DNA of 64,000 nucleotides from Bacteroidota bacterium (GCA_029572935.1 JAKQHM010000004.1:55049-119048); one strand, 5' to 3'; shown: positions 9,548 through 19,214, numbered from the stretch's first letter. Made by a program: numbers and translations. Notes: a model not told the origin generated them from the letters alone.

Positions 9548-10744
9548 TCACAGGATCTCATCGGCCAGATTTCTTGCAATACTTAATGAGGAGGTAGCAG
9601 CCGGAGAGGGTGCATTCAGTACATGAGTAATTAAGGAATCGTGGATTATGACAAAATCATCCATCACTTGGCCGGTTTGATCCACCATCAGTGCGCGTAT
9701 CCCCATTTTGCCTTTCTTCAGATCATTTGATTGAATCTTCCATCCAAAACGCGAACCTTGAACAGCAAAAAAATCAGCGCTACCACTTTTCATTAATTCA
9801 GTAAAGCCCTGTTTCCTGTAACGCCAGGCCATTTTCCAAAATGCCGCTTTGGTTATAAAATTCAAGACATCCATTCGGGATCCTGAGTTGCTCAAACTCA
9901 TGGCAGGCGTCGCATTGGGTCCAAGACTGATACTGCCATCCAAATGTCTGGTCCAGTGCACACCCAGAAAAGGAAAGGCCGGATTGGGTACTGGATAGAT
10001 CAGGGGGCCAATTGGGAATTTTTCTGCTTGCTTCAGATCGTAATACCTTCCCTGGAATGGAATAATCGTAAGCCCTTTTTGATTCGTAAGGGTATGCGCC
10101 AATTGACCTGCCCATAATCCTGCGCATACGATGGCTTTTCGGGTGAAAAAAGAAACTTTCTTTCTGTCTGTAAGTATAGCGATGTCGTGATTCTGCAAGA
10201 CTTGACTAACCTCAATTTGAAATCTGATTTCTCCTCCCAGCTGGCGGATATCTCTGACCAGTGATTCACACACAAGCTTGTAGTCCGTGATAGCAGTATA
10301 AGGTACCCAGATGCCAGACAAGGCCTTAATTCCGGGTTGAATGGTTTTGCATTGTTCTTCATTCAGCCATTCTATTTTATCCAGACCCAGGTCCAGTCCA
10401 TTTTGATAGAGACGACGGAGAGCCGGGAGTTCGTCCTCTGCCACAGCGGCAATGATTTTACCACATACTTCAAAGGGAAGGTTATTTTCTCTCAGATATT
10501 CCAGCATGAGCCGATATCCGGCCAGGCAATTCAGGGCTTTTTGAGATCCCGGTTTGTAGTATATTCCTGAATGGATAACACCGCTGTTGTTTCCACTCTG
10601 ATGTGCAGCGATTCTGTTTTCACGTTCCAGCACACACAATTTTATTCCTGGTCTGCGAATCAAAATTTCTCTTGCCAGTGCCAGTCCTACAATTCCAGCT
10701 CCGATGATGATAAAATCAAATTCATTTCCGGATTTTAAGGCCAT
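9548..10744 (-). CDS. lhgO: L-2-hydroxyglutarate oxidase (FAD)
   Basis: A 398-residue FAD enzyme of the DAO superfamily that oxidises L-2-hydroxyglutarate to 2-oxoglutarate, a repair step for a side product of central metabolism. The N-terminal dinucleotide-binding motif DFIIIGAGIVGLALA is followed by the family signature QSGNNSGVIHSGIYYKPGS near residue 48. GIRALMVDQ and NAPSPAATSSLSI near the C-terminus are also typical. It is the last gene of a minus-strand run (amidohydrolase, tex, lhgO) and starts 9 bases after the tex stop. Confidence 0.93.
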   Translation of the reverse strand: MALKSGNEFDFIIIGAGIVGLALAREILIRRPGIKLCVLERENRIAAHQSGNNSGVIHSGIYYKPGSQKALNCLAGYRLMLEYLRENNLPFEVCGKIIAAVAEDELPALRRLYQNGLDLGLDKIEWLNEEQCKTIQPGIKALSGIWVPYTAITDYKLVCESLVRDIRQLGGEIRFQIEVSQVLQNHDIAILTDRKKVSFFTRKAIVCAGLWAGQLAHTLTNQKGLTIIPFQGRYYDLKQAEKFPIGPLIYPVPNPAFPFLGVHWTRHLDGSISLGPNATPAMSLSNSGSRMDVLNFITKAAFWKMAWRYRKQGFTELMKSGSADFFAVQGSRFGWKIQSNDLKKGKMGIRALMVDQTGQVMDDFVIIHDSLITHVLNAPSPAATSSLSIARNLADEIL

Positions 10745-10753
10745 GCGAGGGGT

Positions 10754-12892
10754 TTAGCTTCCTACTGCCTTCATGCTGAGCTGAATTCTACCCAGTCCCG
10801 GGTCCAGCCCGATGACACGCACCTTCACTTTTTGCTTTAGTTTGAGTATTGAGCCGGCATCCCGCACGAATTCCTGCCGGATCTCGGATACGTGGATCAG
10901 CCCGGATTCCTTGATTCCGATGTCCGCAAAAGCGCCGAACTGAGTGATGTTTTTGATGATAGCGGGCAATTCCATTCCAATCTGGAGGTCCTGGATGGAT
11001 TTGATTCTGTGATCAAAATGGAAGGCCTCAAGCTGACCTCTGGGATCCAGTCCGGGCCTCTTGATTTCTGAAAGGATGTCTTTCAGGCTCTCCAGACTGC
11101 AATCCTCTGAAACAAATTCTGTCAATTTAATCTGGTCGAGTACGGCCGGATTCCGGACCAGACTTTCTGTATCAAGCTTTAAGGAACGGGCTATTTTTTC
11201 CACCAGATTGTATCTTTCAGGATGCACTCCGGTATTGTCCAAAGGATGTTTCCCGTCTCTGATTCTCACAAATCCCGCGCATTGTTCGAATGCCTTGGCA
11301 CCAAGCCTGGGCACGTTCATCAATTCGTTCTTGCTTTTAAAAAATCCATTTTCTGCGCGATAACGGACAATGGCCTGAGCAAGCGCTGGTCCAATGCCGC
11401 TGATATATCCCAGTAATTCAGGCGATGCTGTGTTCAGTTGCACTCCGACCTGATGGACACAGGAGCTTACTTCAAAATCGAGTCGGTCCTGCAACCATTT
11501 CTGATTTACATCATGTTGGTACTGACCCAGGCCAATGGATTTAGGATCGATCTTGATCAATTCGGCAAGTGGGTCCTGCAGCCTTCGTCCTATACTGACG
11601 GCACCCCGAAAAACTATATCGAGATCAGGAAATTCCTTTCTGGCCAGTTCTGATGCAGAATAAACAGAGGCGCCGCTTTCATCCACGGAAAATATTTCAA
11701 CTTCAAAAGGCCCTGTCCAGGATTCAAGCCAGCTCAGGAGTTCTTTTCCGGCTGTGCCGTCTCCAATGGCAAAGCTTTTAATTTGGTAAAGTTCAAGTTT
11801 GTGCCTCAAAATGCGCTCTGATTCCACGGTTGCATTTTTTGGCTCCACCGGATAGATGGTAAAATGATCCATCAAGGAACCCGACTCATCCAGTATCACG
11901 CATTTACAACCCGTCCTGAATCCTGGATCAATGGCCAATATGGATTTTTGACCCAATGGGGGTTCCAGCAATGCCTGTCGCAGATTCCGTCCAAATACCT
12001 CAATGGAACTTTTATCGGCTTGCTCTTTTAATTCCTGCCTGATTTGAGCTTCGAGCAAGGGAAGGATCAGCCGCTCCAATGCGTCTTCTATGGCCATGGC
12101 AACCTGTTGTGAGAGCTCCGCGGAATGCCTATAACTGTATTTGTATCGGATTTGATCCAATAGAGGGGAATGGTCTGTATCAATTGAAACGCGCAGCATT
12201 TTTTCATTCTCAGCTCGACAGATGGCCAGATAGCGGTGTGGCATTACCTTGTGCAGGGATTCCTGATAATTGAAATAATCGCGGTACTTGGCGGCTTCTT
12301 GTTCCTTACTCTTGACCAAGCGAGCTGTGAGGGTGCCATTGCGATACATCATTTTGCGAAGCCGGGCCCTTAGCTCATCGTTTTTATGGATCTGATCTGA
12401 AATGATGTGCCTGGTTCCTTCCAATACAGAGGAGACATCCGGAAATTTCTCGCAGATCAATTTGCCGGCTTCCTGTTTCAGCGGAAAGATATAATGAGAA
12501 AGGATCTTCAAGGCGAGGGGCTCGAGTCCGCTTTCTCTTGCAAGATCTGCTTTGGTTTTTTTCTTTTGTTTGTAAGGAGCGTAAAGATCTTCGAGCATCT
12601 GGATTTCCTGACAGTTCAGGAGCTTTTTCTCGAGATCTGGATGCAGAACGCCCGATTCTGCGAGAGTTTTCAGGATGTATTCTTTTCTTGCGATCAGTTC
12701 TTCGTGGTTTCGAAGCGTTTGGCTGATCTGAAATAATTCTTGTTCCAGAAGCCCTCCGGTGATTTCTTTTCTGTATCGGGCGATGAAGGGAATGCTGGCC
12801 CCTGCCTCTAACAGGCGGAGGGTATTCTGAATCTGAGTGCGTGAGATTGCAGTTCTTTCTGAAATATAGTGAATCGAGTCTGAATTGCTCAT
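10754..12892 (-). CDS. tex: Tex family RNA-binding transcription accessory protein
   Basis: A 712-residue Tex protein, a transcription-associated nucleic-acid-binding scaffold. Visible parts are the N-terminal helical region, a YqgF/RNase H-like domain (SILAIDPGFRTGCKCVILD), tandem helix-hairpin-helix elements (NTASPELLGYISGIGPALAQAIV) and a C-terminal S1 domain (GAFADIGIKESGLIHVSEI). The track extends the frame to 13036, but those 48 residues overlap the upstream amidohydrolase. The ATG at 12892 (MSNSDSIHYISERT) gives the usual Tex N-terminus and a 13-base gap, so it is used here. Confidence 0.95.
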   Translation of the reverse strand: MSNSDSIHYISERTAISRTQIQNTLRLLEAGASIPFIARYRKEITGGLLEQELFQISQTLRNHEELIARKEYILKTLAESGVLHPDLEKKLLNCQEIQMLEDLYAPYKQKKKTKADLARESGLEPLALKILSHYIFPLKQEAGKLICEKFPDVSSVLEGTRHIISDQIHKNDELRARLRKMMYRNGTLTARLVKSKEQEAAKYRDYFNYQESLHKVMPHRYLAICRAENEKMLRVSIDTDHSPLLDQIRYKYSYRHSAELSQQVAMAIEDALERLILPLLEAQIRQELKEQADKSSIEVFGRNLRQALLEPPLGQKSILAIDPGFRTGCKCVILDESGSLMDHFTIYPVEPKNATVESERILRHKLELYQIKSFAIGDGTAGKELLSWLESWTGPFEVEIFSVDESGASVYSASELARKEFPDLDIVFRGAVSIGRRLQDPLAELIKIDPKSIGLGQYQHDVNQKWLQDRLDFEVSSCVHQVGVQLNTASPELLGYISGIGPALAQAIVRYRAENGFFKSKNELMNVPRLGAKAFEQCAGFVRIRDGKHPLDNTGVHPERYNLVEKIARSLKLDTESLVRNPAVLDQIKLTEFVSEDCSLESLKDILSEIKRPGLDPRGQLEAFHFDHRIKSIQDLQIGMELPAIIKNITQFGAFADIGIKESGLIHVSEIRQEFVRDAGSILKLKQKVKVRVIGLDPGLGRIQLSMKAVGS

Positions 12893-12905
12893 GTCATGCT
12901 TAAAT

Positions 12906-14099
12906 TCAAATGATTCTTTTGACCTGTGCTTTGGAATCCAGAATGAATCCATTGGGTTGCTTGCTGAATTCCTGGATCCATAATATTCCGGGCTTTTTGC
13001 CGGGTTCAAAACTTCCAGCCCAGGCTTCCATGCCAAGTGCTTCCGCTCCGTTGAGGCAGGCCCATTGGAAAACTTCCTCGACTGGAATGCTGGCCTGATA
13101 TTTCAGAACGGTTTTAATTTCCTCCAGGATAGACAATCTCCAGTTGGAAGTAAGTGAATCAGTTCCCAGACAGACTTTGGCTTTTTCATTTCTGAAATCC
13201 TCATATCGTGGCAAACGGTTTTCAATATACAGATTGGCATTGGGGCAGCTCACAAAATAAGATCTGGGATTCCAGTTCAGGACAGAACGGATATCCTCCC
13301 GGGCCATCAGCGTATTGTGGACAAAAAGCATTTGATGTTTTGGCTCGAGATGAGCCATGGCATAATACACCGAGTTACGCCCGGTGGGTTTGAAGTGATC
13401 CATGCTAAATCCAAATCCCTGGATGAAATCCTTGAATCCACCTGAACCATCCAGAAAGAGCAGATTTTCGTCGCTCACTTCCTGGTTGTGGATGGATAAA
13501 ATGGAAGCCTGTGGGTTTGCCATTTTGATTTTTTCAAACAGGGTGGGACTGACTGAATAGGGAGCATGCGGCGACAGGGATTTAGGAAGATCACCATAGG
13601 CTTCATATACCTCCTGATATCCTTTATAGAACGTTTCAGCCATGGTGTCTTGCCAGAGGTCAAATGCTTCAATGAAAGTAAAATACCGGATGGGACTTTT
13701 ACTTTTTACAGGTATGGTATCCCGTTTGTTGGAAATGTCACCAGCTGCTACAATTCCTTCCCGCCACATTTCCTCATCCGCAGCGATGATGGCACGCTCG
13801 ATTTCTGCAGGATCCACTTCCCTGAGGGATACTACAGCCTTGAGAAAAGGAATCAGGCCGGTTCCAGCGTTCACCCTGCCTTTCATGTGGCTTAGCTCCA
13901 GATGTCCATGGGCATTGACAAAACCGGGACAGATCAGTCCGGGTAAGTATTCCGCATCCGATTTTTGAAATTGATCTCCGGAAAGAAGCTCGATGATTTG
14001 TCCCTGCGTGTCAAAGACCAGGGCATGTCCTTCCAGCAGGTTTCTGCCGTCAAATATATGATCGCTGCATAGGATTCTATTAGGATTCGGTATGGCCAT
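12906..14099 (-). CDS. amidohydrolase (SsnA/aminofutalosine deaminase-like)
   Basis: A 397-residue metal-dependent hydrolase of the amidohydrolase superfamily. Metal ligands are visible: the HxH of VNAHGHLELSH, His of SPHAPYSVS, His of LSIHNQE and Asp of CLGTDSLTSN. The composite beta-sandwich formed by the N- and C-termini is also typical. The closest match I can recall is the group holding SsnA and the aminodeoxyfutalosine deaminases of menaquinone synthesis. The exact substrate is inference only, and no other futalosine-pathway gene is in the window. The ATG at 14099 is preferred to the track's TTG at 14126 because a -7 element covers 14124-14131. Confidence 0.85.
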   Translation of the reverse strand: MAIPNPNRILCSDHIFDGRNLLEGHALVFDTQGQIIELLSGDQFQKSDAEYLPGLICPGFVNAHGHLELSHMKGRVNAGTGLIPFLKAVVSLREVDPAEIERAIIAADEEMWREGIVAAGDISNKRDTIPVKSKSPIRYFTFIEAFDLWQDTMAETFYKGYQEVYEAYGDLPKSLSPHAPYSVSPTLFEKIKMANPQASILSIHNQEVSDENLLFLDGSGGFKDFIQGFGFSMDHFKPTGRNSVYYAMAHLEPKHQMLFVHNTLMAREDIRSVLNWNPRSYFVSCPNANLYIENRLPRYEDFRNEKAKVCLGTDSLTSNWRLSILEEIKTVLKYQASIPVEEVFQWACLNGAEALGMEAWAGSFEPGKKPGILWIQEFSKQPNGFILDSKAQVKRII

Positions 14100-14123
14100 A
14101 CTGGGAGAGGTTAATATGAAGGG

Positions 14124-14131
14124 CAAAAATA
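14124..14131 (-). promoter_or_regulatory. -7 element TATTTTTG upstream of amidohydrolase-tex-lhgO
   Basis: TAnnTTTG match on the minus strand, 24 bases before the chosen ATG at 14099. It is the probable promoter of the three-gene run. Confidence 0.45.
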
Positions 14132-14189
14132 GTCTTTTGAAAACAAAGCTTTGACCTATGTACCCGGATGTCTCTCGCTGAATCTGCGG

Positions 14190-14843
14190 TCAGGACTTTT
14201 GAATATACTGTAGCACCAATTGCAGCTGTTCTTCAAATCCTAGATGGCTGGTGTCGATCAGGATCGCTTCCTTTGTTTGGACCAGAGGGCTGTCTGACCG
14301 TGTTGAATCTAGATGATCGCGGTGCAGAAGGTTGCTCAATATTTCGTCGTAGTCCACCTGGATACCTTTCTCCTGGAGTTCTCTGTATCTGCGACGGGCG
14401 CGGATTTCGGGTTCTGCTGTGACAAAGAACTTAAAGTCTGCCTCCGGAAACACGACGGACCCAATATCGCGGCCATCCATGACCAGGGAGTTGTTATGGC
14501 CGAATTCTCTTTGTAATCTTACCATCTCACGTCTGACCTCACTGATGGCCGCTACCTCACTGACCCATTTTGACACCTCCGGATTTCGGATCTCATCGGT
14601 GACGTCTTCGCCATTCAATTCGATTCGAACCGGCAGGGAAGGCAAGATTTTTAAATGAATCCCGGGCAGGGCTTGCACTACATGAACTGGATCCATGGGG
14701 TCAATCCCTTTTTTAAGACAAAACAAAGCAACAGCCCGGTACATGGCGCCGCTGTCCACGTAGCTGATGTTCAGCCGTCTTGCCAGTGCCCTGGCGATCG
14801 TGCTCTTGCCACAGGATGAATGGCCGTCGATGGCTATGATCAT
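14190..14843 (-). CDS. cmk: cytidylate kinase
   Basis: Phosphorylates CMP and dCMP with ATP in pyrimidine nucleotide recycling. The 217 residues fit the family. The P-loop is IAIDGHSSCGKSTIA at the extreme N-terminus, followed by NISYVDSGAMYRAVALF, the VMDGRDIGSVVFPEADFKFF signature and RRYRE of the lid. The track's GTG at 14867 sits inside a promoter element, so the ATG at 14843 (MIIAIDG) is used, which is also the usual N-terminus of the family. Confidence 0.96.
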   Translation of the reverse strand: MIIAIDGHSSCGKSTIARALARRLNISYVDSGAMYRAVALFCLKKGIDPMDPVHVVQALPGIHLKILPSLPVRIELNGEDVTDEIRNPEVSKWVSEVAAISEVRREMVRLQREFGHNNSLVMDGRDIGSVVFPEADFKFFVTAEPEIRARRRYRELQEKGIQVDYDEILSNLLHRDHLDSTRSDSPLVQTKEAILIDTSHLGFEEQLQLVLQYIQKS

Positions 14844-14866
14844 GAAATGATGTGCGTTTGTATCCA

Positions 14867-14874
14867 CAAAGGTA
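14867..14874 (-). promoter_or_regulatory. -7 element TACCTTTG upstream of cmk
   Basis: Exact TAnnTTTG match on the minus strand, 23 bases before the ATG. It rules against the upstream GTG start. Confidence 0.5.
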
Positions 14875-14921
14875 ATCAGTGAATTCCTGCTTAGGGCATA
14901 GTGGCTTCATAACCCATGGAC

Positions 14922-14955
14922 AAAAAAAATCCCGCCCTGAATGTCGGGGCAGGAT
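14922..14955 (-). terminator. intrinsic terminator after the DUF2795 gene
   Basis: Read on the minus strand: arms ATCCTGCCC and GGGCGGGAT (one G-T wobble) around a 9-base loop, followed by a run of Ts (the A-run at 14922-14929 on the plus strand). It separates the DUF2795/queA unit from cmk. Confidence 0.75.
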
Positions 14956-14989
14956 AATTTTTAATGAAATGTCTCTGTTGGGTCGAAGA

Positions 14990-15211
14990 CTAAAATTCGT
15001 CCTCGTTAAAGAGGAAGTCGTCCTTTCTGGGATAATCCGGCCAGATATCCTCCATGGATTCGTAAATTTCTTCATCGTCTTCCAGCTCTTGCAGGTTTTC
15101 AATCACCTCGATAGGGACTCCGCTGCGTATGCCGTAGTCGATCAGTTCGTCTCTGGTGGCAGGCCATGGAGCTTCTTCCAAGTGATGAGCCAGTTCTAAT
15201 GTCCAATACAT
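14990..15211 (-). CDS. DUF2795 domain-containing small acidic protein
   Basis: A 73-residue acidic protein (MYWTLELAHHLEEAPWPAT, then ENLQELEDDEEIYESMEDIWPDYP). It is almost identical in character to a small family conserved across Bacteroidota and assigned to DUF2795. The function is unknown to me; the conserved segment resembles a small helical fold. It begins 64 bases after the queA stop on the same strand and is followed by a strong terminator, so it is probably the last gene of a queA transcript. Confidence 0.88.
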   Translation of the reverse strand: MYWTLELAHHLEEAPWPATRDELIDYGIRSGVPIEVIENLQELEDDEEIYESMEDIWPDYPRKDDFLFNEDEF

Positions 15212-15275
15212 ATCAGAAGTTTTTGATCAGTTTGTATCTAATAATTCCTTAAAAAGAAAAAAGTTTCAAAATGTC

Positions 15276-16340
15276 TTAGAGAATAAGCATCGCATCTCCA
15301 TAACTGTAGAAGCGGTATTTCTCATTGACGGCCATTTGATAGGCGTCCATGAGGAGTTCATGTCCGGCAAAAGCAGATACCATGATCAACAGGCTCGATT
15401 TGGGTAAATGAAAGTTGGTCACCATCCGGTTGGCTATCCTGAAGTCAAAAGGTGGATAAATAAAAAGATTGGTCCAGCCCTCAGAGGCTTTCAGGTAATT
15501 CGAGGCAGTGACGGCGGATTCCAAAGTGCGCATGGTGGTCGTACCGATGGCAAAGACGTTCTTGTTCAGATCCTTGGCCTGGTTCACCAGGTTTGCAGTT
15601 TCCTCGGGGATACGATAGTATTCAGCCTCCATTTTGTGCTTGGAGAGATCCTCCACTTCAATGGACCGGAAGGTTCCCATTCCAACGTGCAGGGTTACTT
15701 CCCCAAAGTTAACACCCTTTATTTCCAGCATTTTATACAACTCCTTGCTGAAGTGCAATCCGGCAGTTGGTGCCGCTACTGCGCCAACCTCCTTGGCATA
15801 TATGGTCTGGTAACGCTCGACATCACTTGGTTCTGCTGGTCTGCTGATGTATTTGGGGAGGGGAGTGTGGCCCAGTATTTTTAAGATATTTTGAAAGGAT
15901 GCTTCATCTCCGTCATAAAGAAAACGGATGGTGCGTCCTCTGGAGGTGGTATTGTCCACAACTTCGGCTACCAGGACTTCTTTGTTGTTTTTATCGTAGA
16001 AATAGAGCTTGTTGCCAACGCGTATTTTGCGGGCAGGGTCTACGAGGACATCCCAAAGACCCACCTTTCGGTTGAGTTCGCGCAGCAGAAATACTTCGAT
16101 CTTGGCACCGGTCTTTTCCTTACGCCCAAACATGCGGGCTGGAAATACTTTGGTATTGTTGATGATCATGGCATCCTTGTCCTGGACATAATCCATGATA
16201 TCTTTGAAGAGCTTATGTTCAATCTTGCCGGAATCCCGGTGCACCACCATCATCCTGGATTCGGATCTTTCTGGTGAAGGATATTGGGCAATTAAGTTTT
16301 TAGGAAGGTTAAAGTTAAATTGTGATAATTTTGTACGCAT
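15276..16340 (-). CDS. queA: S-adenosylmethionine:tRNA ribosyltransferase-isomerase
   Basis: Transfers and isomerises the ribosyl group of SAM onto preQ1 in tRNA, giving epoxyqueuosine at the wobble base of GUN anticodons. The 354-residue length is normal. The sequence shows [68 protein letters not shown] and [28 protein letters not shown], all characteristic QueA blocks. The start is an ATG with a -7 element 26 bases upstream. Confidence 0.97.
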   Translation of the reverse strand: MRTKLSQFNFNLPKNLIAQYPSPERSESRMMVVHRDSGKIEHKLFKDIMDYVQDKDAMIINNTKVFPARMFGRKEKTGAKIEVFLLRELNRKVGLWDVLVDPARKIRVGNKLYFYDKNNKEVLVAEVVDNTTSRGRTIRFLYDGDEASFQNILKILGHTPLPKYISRPAEPSDVERYQTIYAKEVGAVAAPTAGLHFSKELYKMLEIKGVNFGEVTLHVGMGTFRSIEVEDLSKHKMEAEYYRIPEETANLVNQAKDLNKNVFAIGTTTMRTLESAVTASNYLKASEGWTNLFIYPPFDFRIANRMVTNFHLPKSSLLIMVSAFAGHELLMDAYQMAVNEKYRFYSYGDAMLIL

Positions 16341-16365
16341 GAAGTGAGGTAGTCTAAATTTCTGG

Positions 16366-16373
16366 CAAAAATA
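16366..16373 (-). promoter_or_regulatory. -7 element TATTTTTG upstream of queA
   Basis: TAnnTTTG match on the minus strand, 25 bases before the queA ATG. Confidence 0.5.
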
Positions 16374-16524
16374 AAGAATTCAAGTAGGGAATGTCAAATC
16401 GGCTATTTTGTTTCGTTAATATTTTATTAATGATAAAAAATTTATTTTATTTTCTTTCCCAGGCCCTGTTTTGTGGAATAATTGCATTATTTGCCGACAT
16501 TCCACTCCTTAAAACCTGCTTATT

Positions 16525-17778
16525 GTGATTTTCCTCAGGGTTCTTAGTGAAAGTTTTTCCCAGGCCATCCAGCAGTTGACTGGTAACCGCCTTAGGAGTT
16601 TTCTGACCCTTCTGGGTATCACCATTGGCATTTTCTGCGTCATTTCTGTGCTGGCCGCGGTAGATTCATTGGAAGACAACATAGTAAACAGTTTTGAAAA
16701 ACTGGGGACCGATGTGATCTATATATCGAAAGAACCCTGGACAGAAGATCCGGGACAAAATTACTGGAAGTATATATCCAGGCCAGCTCCCGGGATTGAG
16801 GACCTGAAAGCCATCGAACGCAAATCCAGGATGGCCGAGTATGCATCTTTGGCGGTCTTTTTACCTGGCAGTATGATCAAAGCCGAAAGAAATTATGTCG
16901 AAGGGGCTTATTTTGCTGGTATCTCACAGGATTACGACAAGATCGTCAAACTGGATTTTGAAGAGGGAAGATATTTTTCCCCGAATGAGATGCAGGATGG
17001 TAGCGAGCAGATCATTTTGGGTTATAAACTTGCGGAAAGTCTGTTCGAAGGCAAAAGCGGGGTAGGGACCCGTATCAAGGCATTTGGAAAATATTTTACC
17101 GTGTGCGGGATACTTAAGAAAGAAGGCAAATCATTGATCGACATGATGCCCACGGATGAAGCAGCCTTCTTACCCTGGAATACGATGGCCAAGATCATTT
17201 CCATCCACAAAAATGCAAACTGGGGCACCATGCTCAATGTGAAGGCTTTCAGAGGCGTTGATCTCGAAGAGCTCAAACTGGAAATTGCCAGCATACTGAG
17301 GCCTGTCAGGGGGTTGAAACCCAGTAATCCGGATAATTTTGCGATCAACCAGATAACCATGTTGACCAATATCATATCTAAGGTGTTTGGCGTGATGAAT
17401 ACCGCTGGCTTTATCATAGGTATGTTTGCCATGCTGGTAGGAGCTTTTGGTGTCGCAAACATCATGTTTGTATCTGTCAAAGAGCGTACACCGTTGATCG
17501 GTATCAAAATGGCACTAGGAGCCCGAAGGGTTTACATCCTGCAGGAATACCTGCTTGAAGCGATCATTCTGTGTCTGGTAGGTGGCATCGCCGGGTTGGG
17601 TTTGGTGCAGGCCGTCATGTTTGTATTGACCCATGCCATGGGGATTGAAATGTTCGTTTCCTGGTCCAATATTCTGGCTGGCCTGATTCTGGCCATCATC
17701 ATTGGCTTGATTGCGGGAATTGCTCCTGCCTTACAGGCATCCAGAATGGATCCGGTTGAAGCAATACGTAAGAACTAA
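16525..17778 (+). CDS. MacB-like ABC transporter permease (FtsX domain)
   Basis: A 417-residue inner-membrane permease. The N-terminal helix after NRLRSFLTLLGITIGIFCVISVLAAV is followed by a large periplasmic MacB-type domain (about residues 45-285). Three C-terminal helices form the FtsX domain, with the typical SVKERTPLIGIKMALGARR loop and the end motif PALQASRMDPVEAIRKN. The family acts with a separate ATPase in efflux or lipoprotein handling. No ATPase gene is adjacent, so the partner must lie elsewhere. The start is a GTG with a run of hydrophobic residues directly after; no ATG lies nearby upstream in frame. Confidence 0.9.
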   Translation: MIFLRVLSESFSQAIQQLTGNRLRSFLTLLGITIGIFCVISVLAAVDSLEDNIVNSFEKLGTDVIYISKEPWTEDPGQNYWKYISRPAPGIEDLKAIERKSRMAEYASLAVFLPGSMIKAERNYVEGAYFAGISQDYDKIVKLDFEEGRYFSPNEMQDGSEQIILGYKLAESLFEGKSGVGTRIKAFGKYFTVCGILKKEGKSLIDMMPTDEAAFLPWNTMAKIISIHKNANWGTMLNVKAFRGVDLEELKLEIASILRPVRGLKPSNPDNFAINQITMLTNIISKVFGVMNTAGFIIGMFAMLVGAFGVANIMFVSVKERTPLIGIKMALGARRVYILQEYLLEAIILCLVGGIAGLGLVQAVMFVLTHAMGIEMFVSWSNILAGLILAIIIGLIAGIAPALQASRMDPVEAIRKN

Positions 17779-17801
17779 TCAGGGTTAAAAAAGATAATGA
17801 T

Positions 17802-17818
17802 CAGGCAGATTCTGCCTG
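17802..17818. terminator. hairpin between convergent permease and rplT
   Basis: Perfect seven-base arms CAGGCAG/CTGCCTG with loop ATT. On the minus strand a T-run follows only after eight bases, so it may be a weak terminator for rplT or simply a barrier between convergent units. Confidence 0.4.
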
Positions 17819-17915
17819 GCGAAGAAGCTCACCCCTTTTAAAAATTAAGTTCAAGAAGCTTAGACCCAACTAATCAGAAGGGAAAAGAGTAAACCGATAC
17901 CTGTAGTGAAATGGA

Positions 17916-18263
17916 TCAGGAGTGTACCTTGTCCACAATAGCCTTGAAACTATCGGGATTGTGGAGCGCCAGATCTGCCAATACCTTCCTGTTCAGGATG
18001 ATATTGTTTTTGTTGAGCTTGTCAATAAATCTGGAATAGTTGATACCAAATGGCCTTACAGCTGCATTGATCCTGGCGATCCAAAGCCTGCGAAAGGCGC
18101 GTTTCTTTTGTCTCCTGTGAATGAAAGCATACTTCATGGCACGCTCCACGGCGTTTTTGGCCACTGTATACACTTTTGATCTGCCGCTGAAATATCCTCT
18201 GGCGGCTTTCATGATCTTTTTTCTCCTGGCTCTGGATGCTACTGAGTTTACGGAACGAGGCAT
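17916..18263 (-). CDS. rplT: 50S ribosomal protein L20
   Basis: A 115-residue basic protein that binds 23S rRNA early in large-subunit assembly. [27 protein letters not shown]-like N-terminus and [20 protein letters not shown] are diagnostic. It is the last gene of infC-rpmI-rplT, 77 bases after rpmI. In other bacteria L20 represses this operon through the leader or intergenic RNA; a mimic structure was not identified here. Confidence 0.98.
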   Translation of the reverse strand: MPRSVNSVASRARRKKIMKAARGYFSGRSKVYTVAKNAVERAMKYAFIHRRQKKRAFRRLWIARINAAVRPFGINYSRFIDKLNKNNIILNRKVLADLALHNPDSFKAIVDKVHS

Positions 18264-18340
18264 GTGATATTGATTTTATGGCTTGCGGGGGATCCGCTTG
18301 GGCGGATGCTTAACCTCCGTTTGCCGGTTATACAATTCGA

Positions 18341-18538
18341 TCAGAATATTCCCAAAAGTGCTTTAAGCCTGCTCTGTTCAGAAGGATGGGCTACCACGCT
18401 TGAACGATGGCGTCTTTTGGATTTTTTGCTTTTGTTTCTCATCAGGTGAGAGGTATTGGCCTGATAACGCTTTACTTTACCGGTACCGGTAAGCTTGAAC
18501 CTCTTCTTAGAACCTGAATGTGTCTTAACCTTTGGCAT
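18341..18538 (-). CDS. rpmI: 50S ribosomal protein L35
   Basis: A 65-residue basic protein of the large subunit (MPKVKTHSGSKKRFKLTGTGKVKR, AHPSEQSRLKALLG). It lies between infC and rplT as in most bacteria. The ATG at 18538 is supported by a -7 element 20 bases upstream. Confidence 0.98.
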   Translation of the reverse strand: MPKVKTHSGSKKRFKLTGTGKVKRYQANTSHLMRNKSKKSKRRHRSSVVAHPSEQSRLKALLGIF

Positions 18539-18557
18539 GGCTTTAAATTTGAGCCTG

Positions 18558-18565
18558 CAAAGGTA
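18558..18565 (-). promoter_or_regulatory. -7 element TACCTTTG between infC and rpmI
   Basis: Exact TAnnTTTG match on the minus strand in the 60-base gap between infC and rpmI. It suggests a second promoter giving rpmI-rplT without infC. Confidence 0.45.
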
Positions 18566-18598
18566 AGAAAATTACTTGTTTGAACTAATTTCGTAAAA

Positions 18599-19189
18599 TT
18601 AATTTTTTGGAGCCATCTTTTTGGGTGAAATGATGACGTACATCCTCTTTCCTTCCAGTCTGGGAAGTTCTTCCGCGGCACCATAATTCACCAGCTCATT
18701 GATGAACCTGAGAAGGATGAGCTCCCCCCGGTCCTTGAAGGCAATCGCCCTGCCCCGAAACTGAACATAGGCTTTGACCTTGCAGTTTTCTTCAAGAAAC
18801 TTGGTGGCATGTTTGACCTTGAATTCGAAGTCGTGGTCATCGGTATTGGGACCGAAACGAATCTCCTTGATGACGACCTTGACCGTCTTTGCCTTGATTT
18901 CCTTATCCTTCTTTTTCTTGAGATACAGGAACTTATTAAAATCTATGATCTTACAAACGGGGGGATCGGCCTTGGCGGTGATTTCTACCAGGTCGATGCC
19001 CAGGTCATAAGCCCATTTCAGGGCAGTGGAGGTGTTTTGTACCCCTGCTTCAACGGGTTTTCCTGCGATTTTGGATATTTCGTCGAAATCTTCTCCCACC
19101 AGTCGGATAGCGGGGCTTTTGATTTGTTCGTTGACTCGGTATTGGCTTCTTAGTTCGTCAAGTGCGGAAGGCTTCTTTCTGAGATTCAA
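18599..19189 (-). CDS. infC: translation initiation factor IF-3
   Basis: A 196-residue IF-3 that binds the 30S subunit and checks start-codon pairing. The N-domain YRVNEQIKSPAIRLVGED, a linker rich in Lys, and the C-domain KTVKVVIKEIRFGPNTDDHDFEFKVKHATKFL are all present. No ATG is available: the track's start is TTG at 19189, and an in-frame ATT lies two codons upstream at 19195. A -7 element at 19215-19222 places the transcript start only about a dozen bases before these codons, so the coding start must be one of the two. In E. coli infC starts at AUU and is autoregulated through it. Confidence 0.95.
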   Translation of the reverse strand: MNLRKKPSALDELRSQYRVNEQIKSPAIRLVGEDFDEISKIAGKPVEAGVQNTSTALKWAYDLGIDLVEITAKADPPVCKIIDFNKFLYLKKKKDKEIKAKTVKVVIKEIRFGPNTDDHDFEFKVKHATKFLEENCKVKAYVQFRGRAIAFKDRGELILLRFINELVNYGAAEELPRLEGKRMYVIISPKKMAPKN

Positions 19190-19214
19190 ATTAATGGTTT
19201 TATGATTCGTTTCA

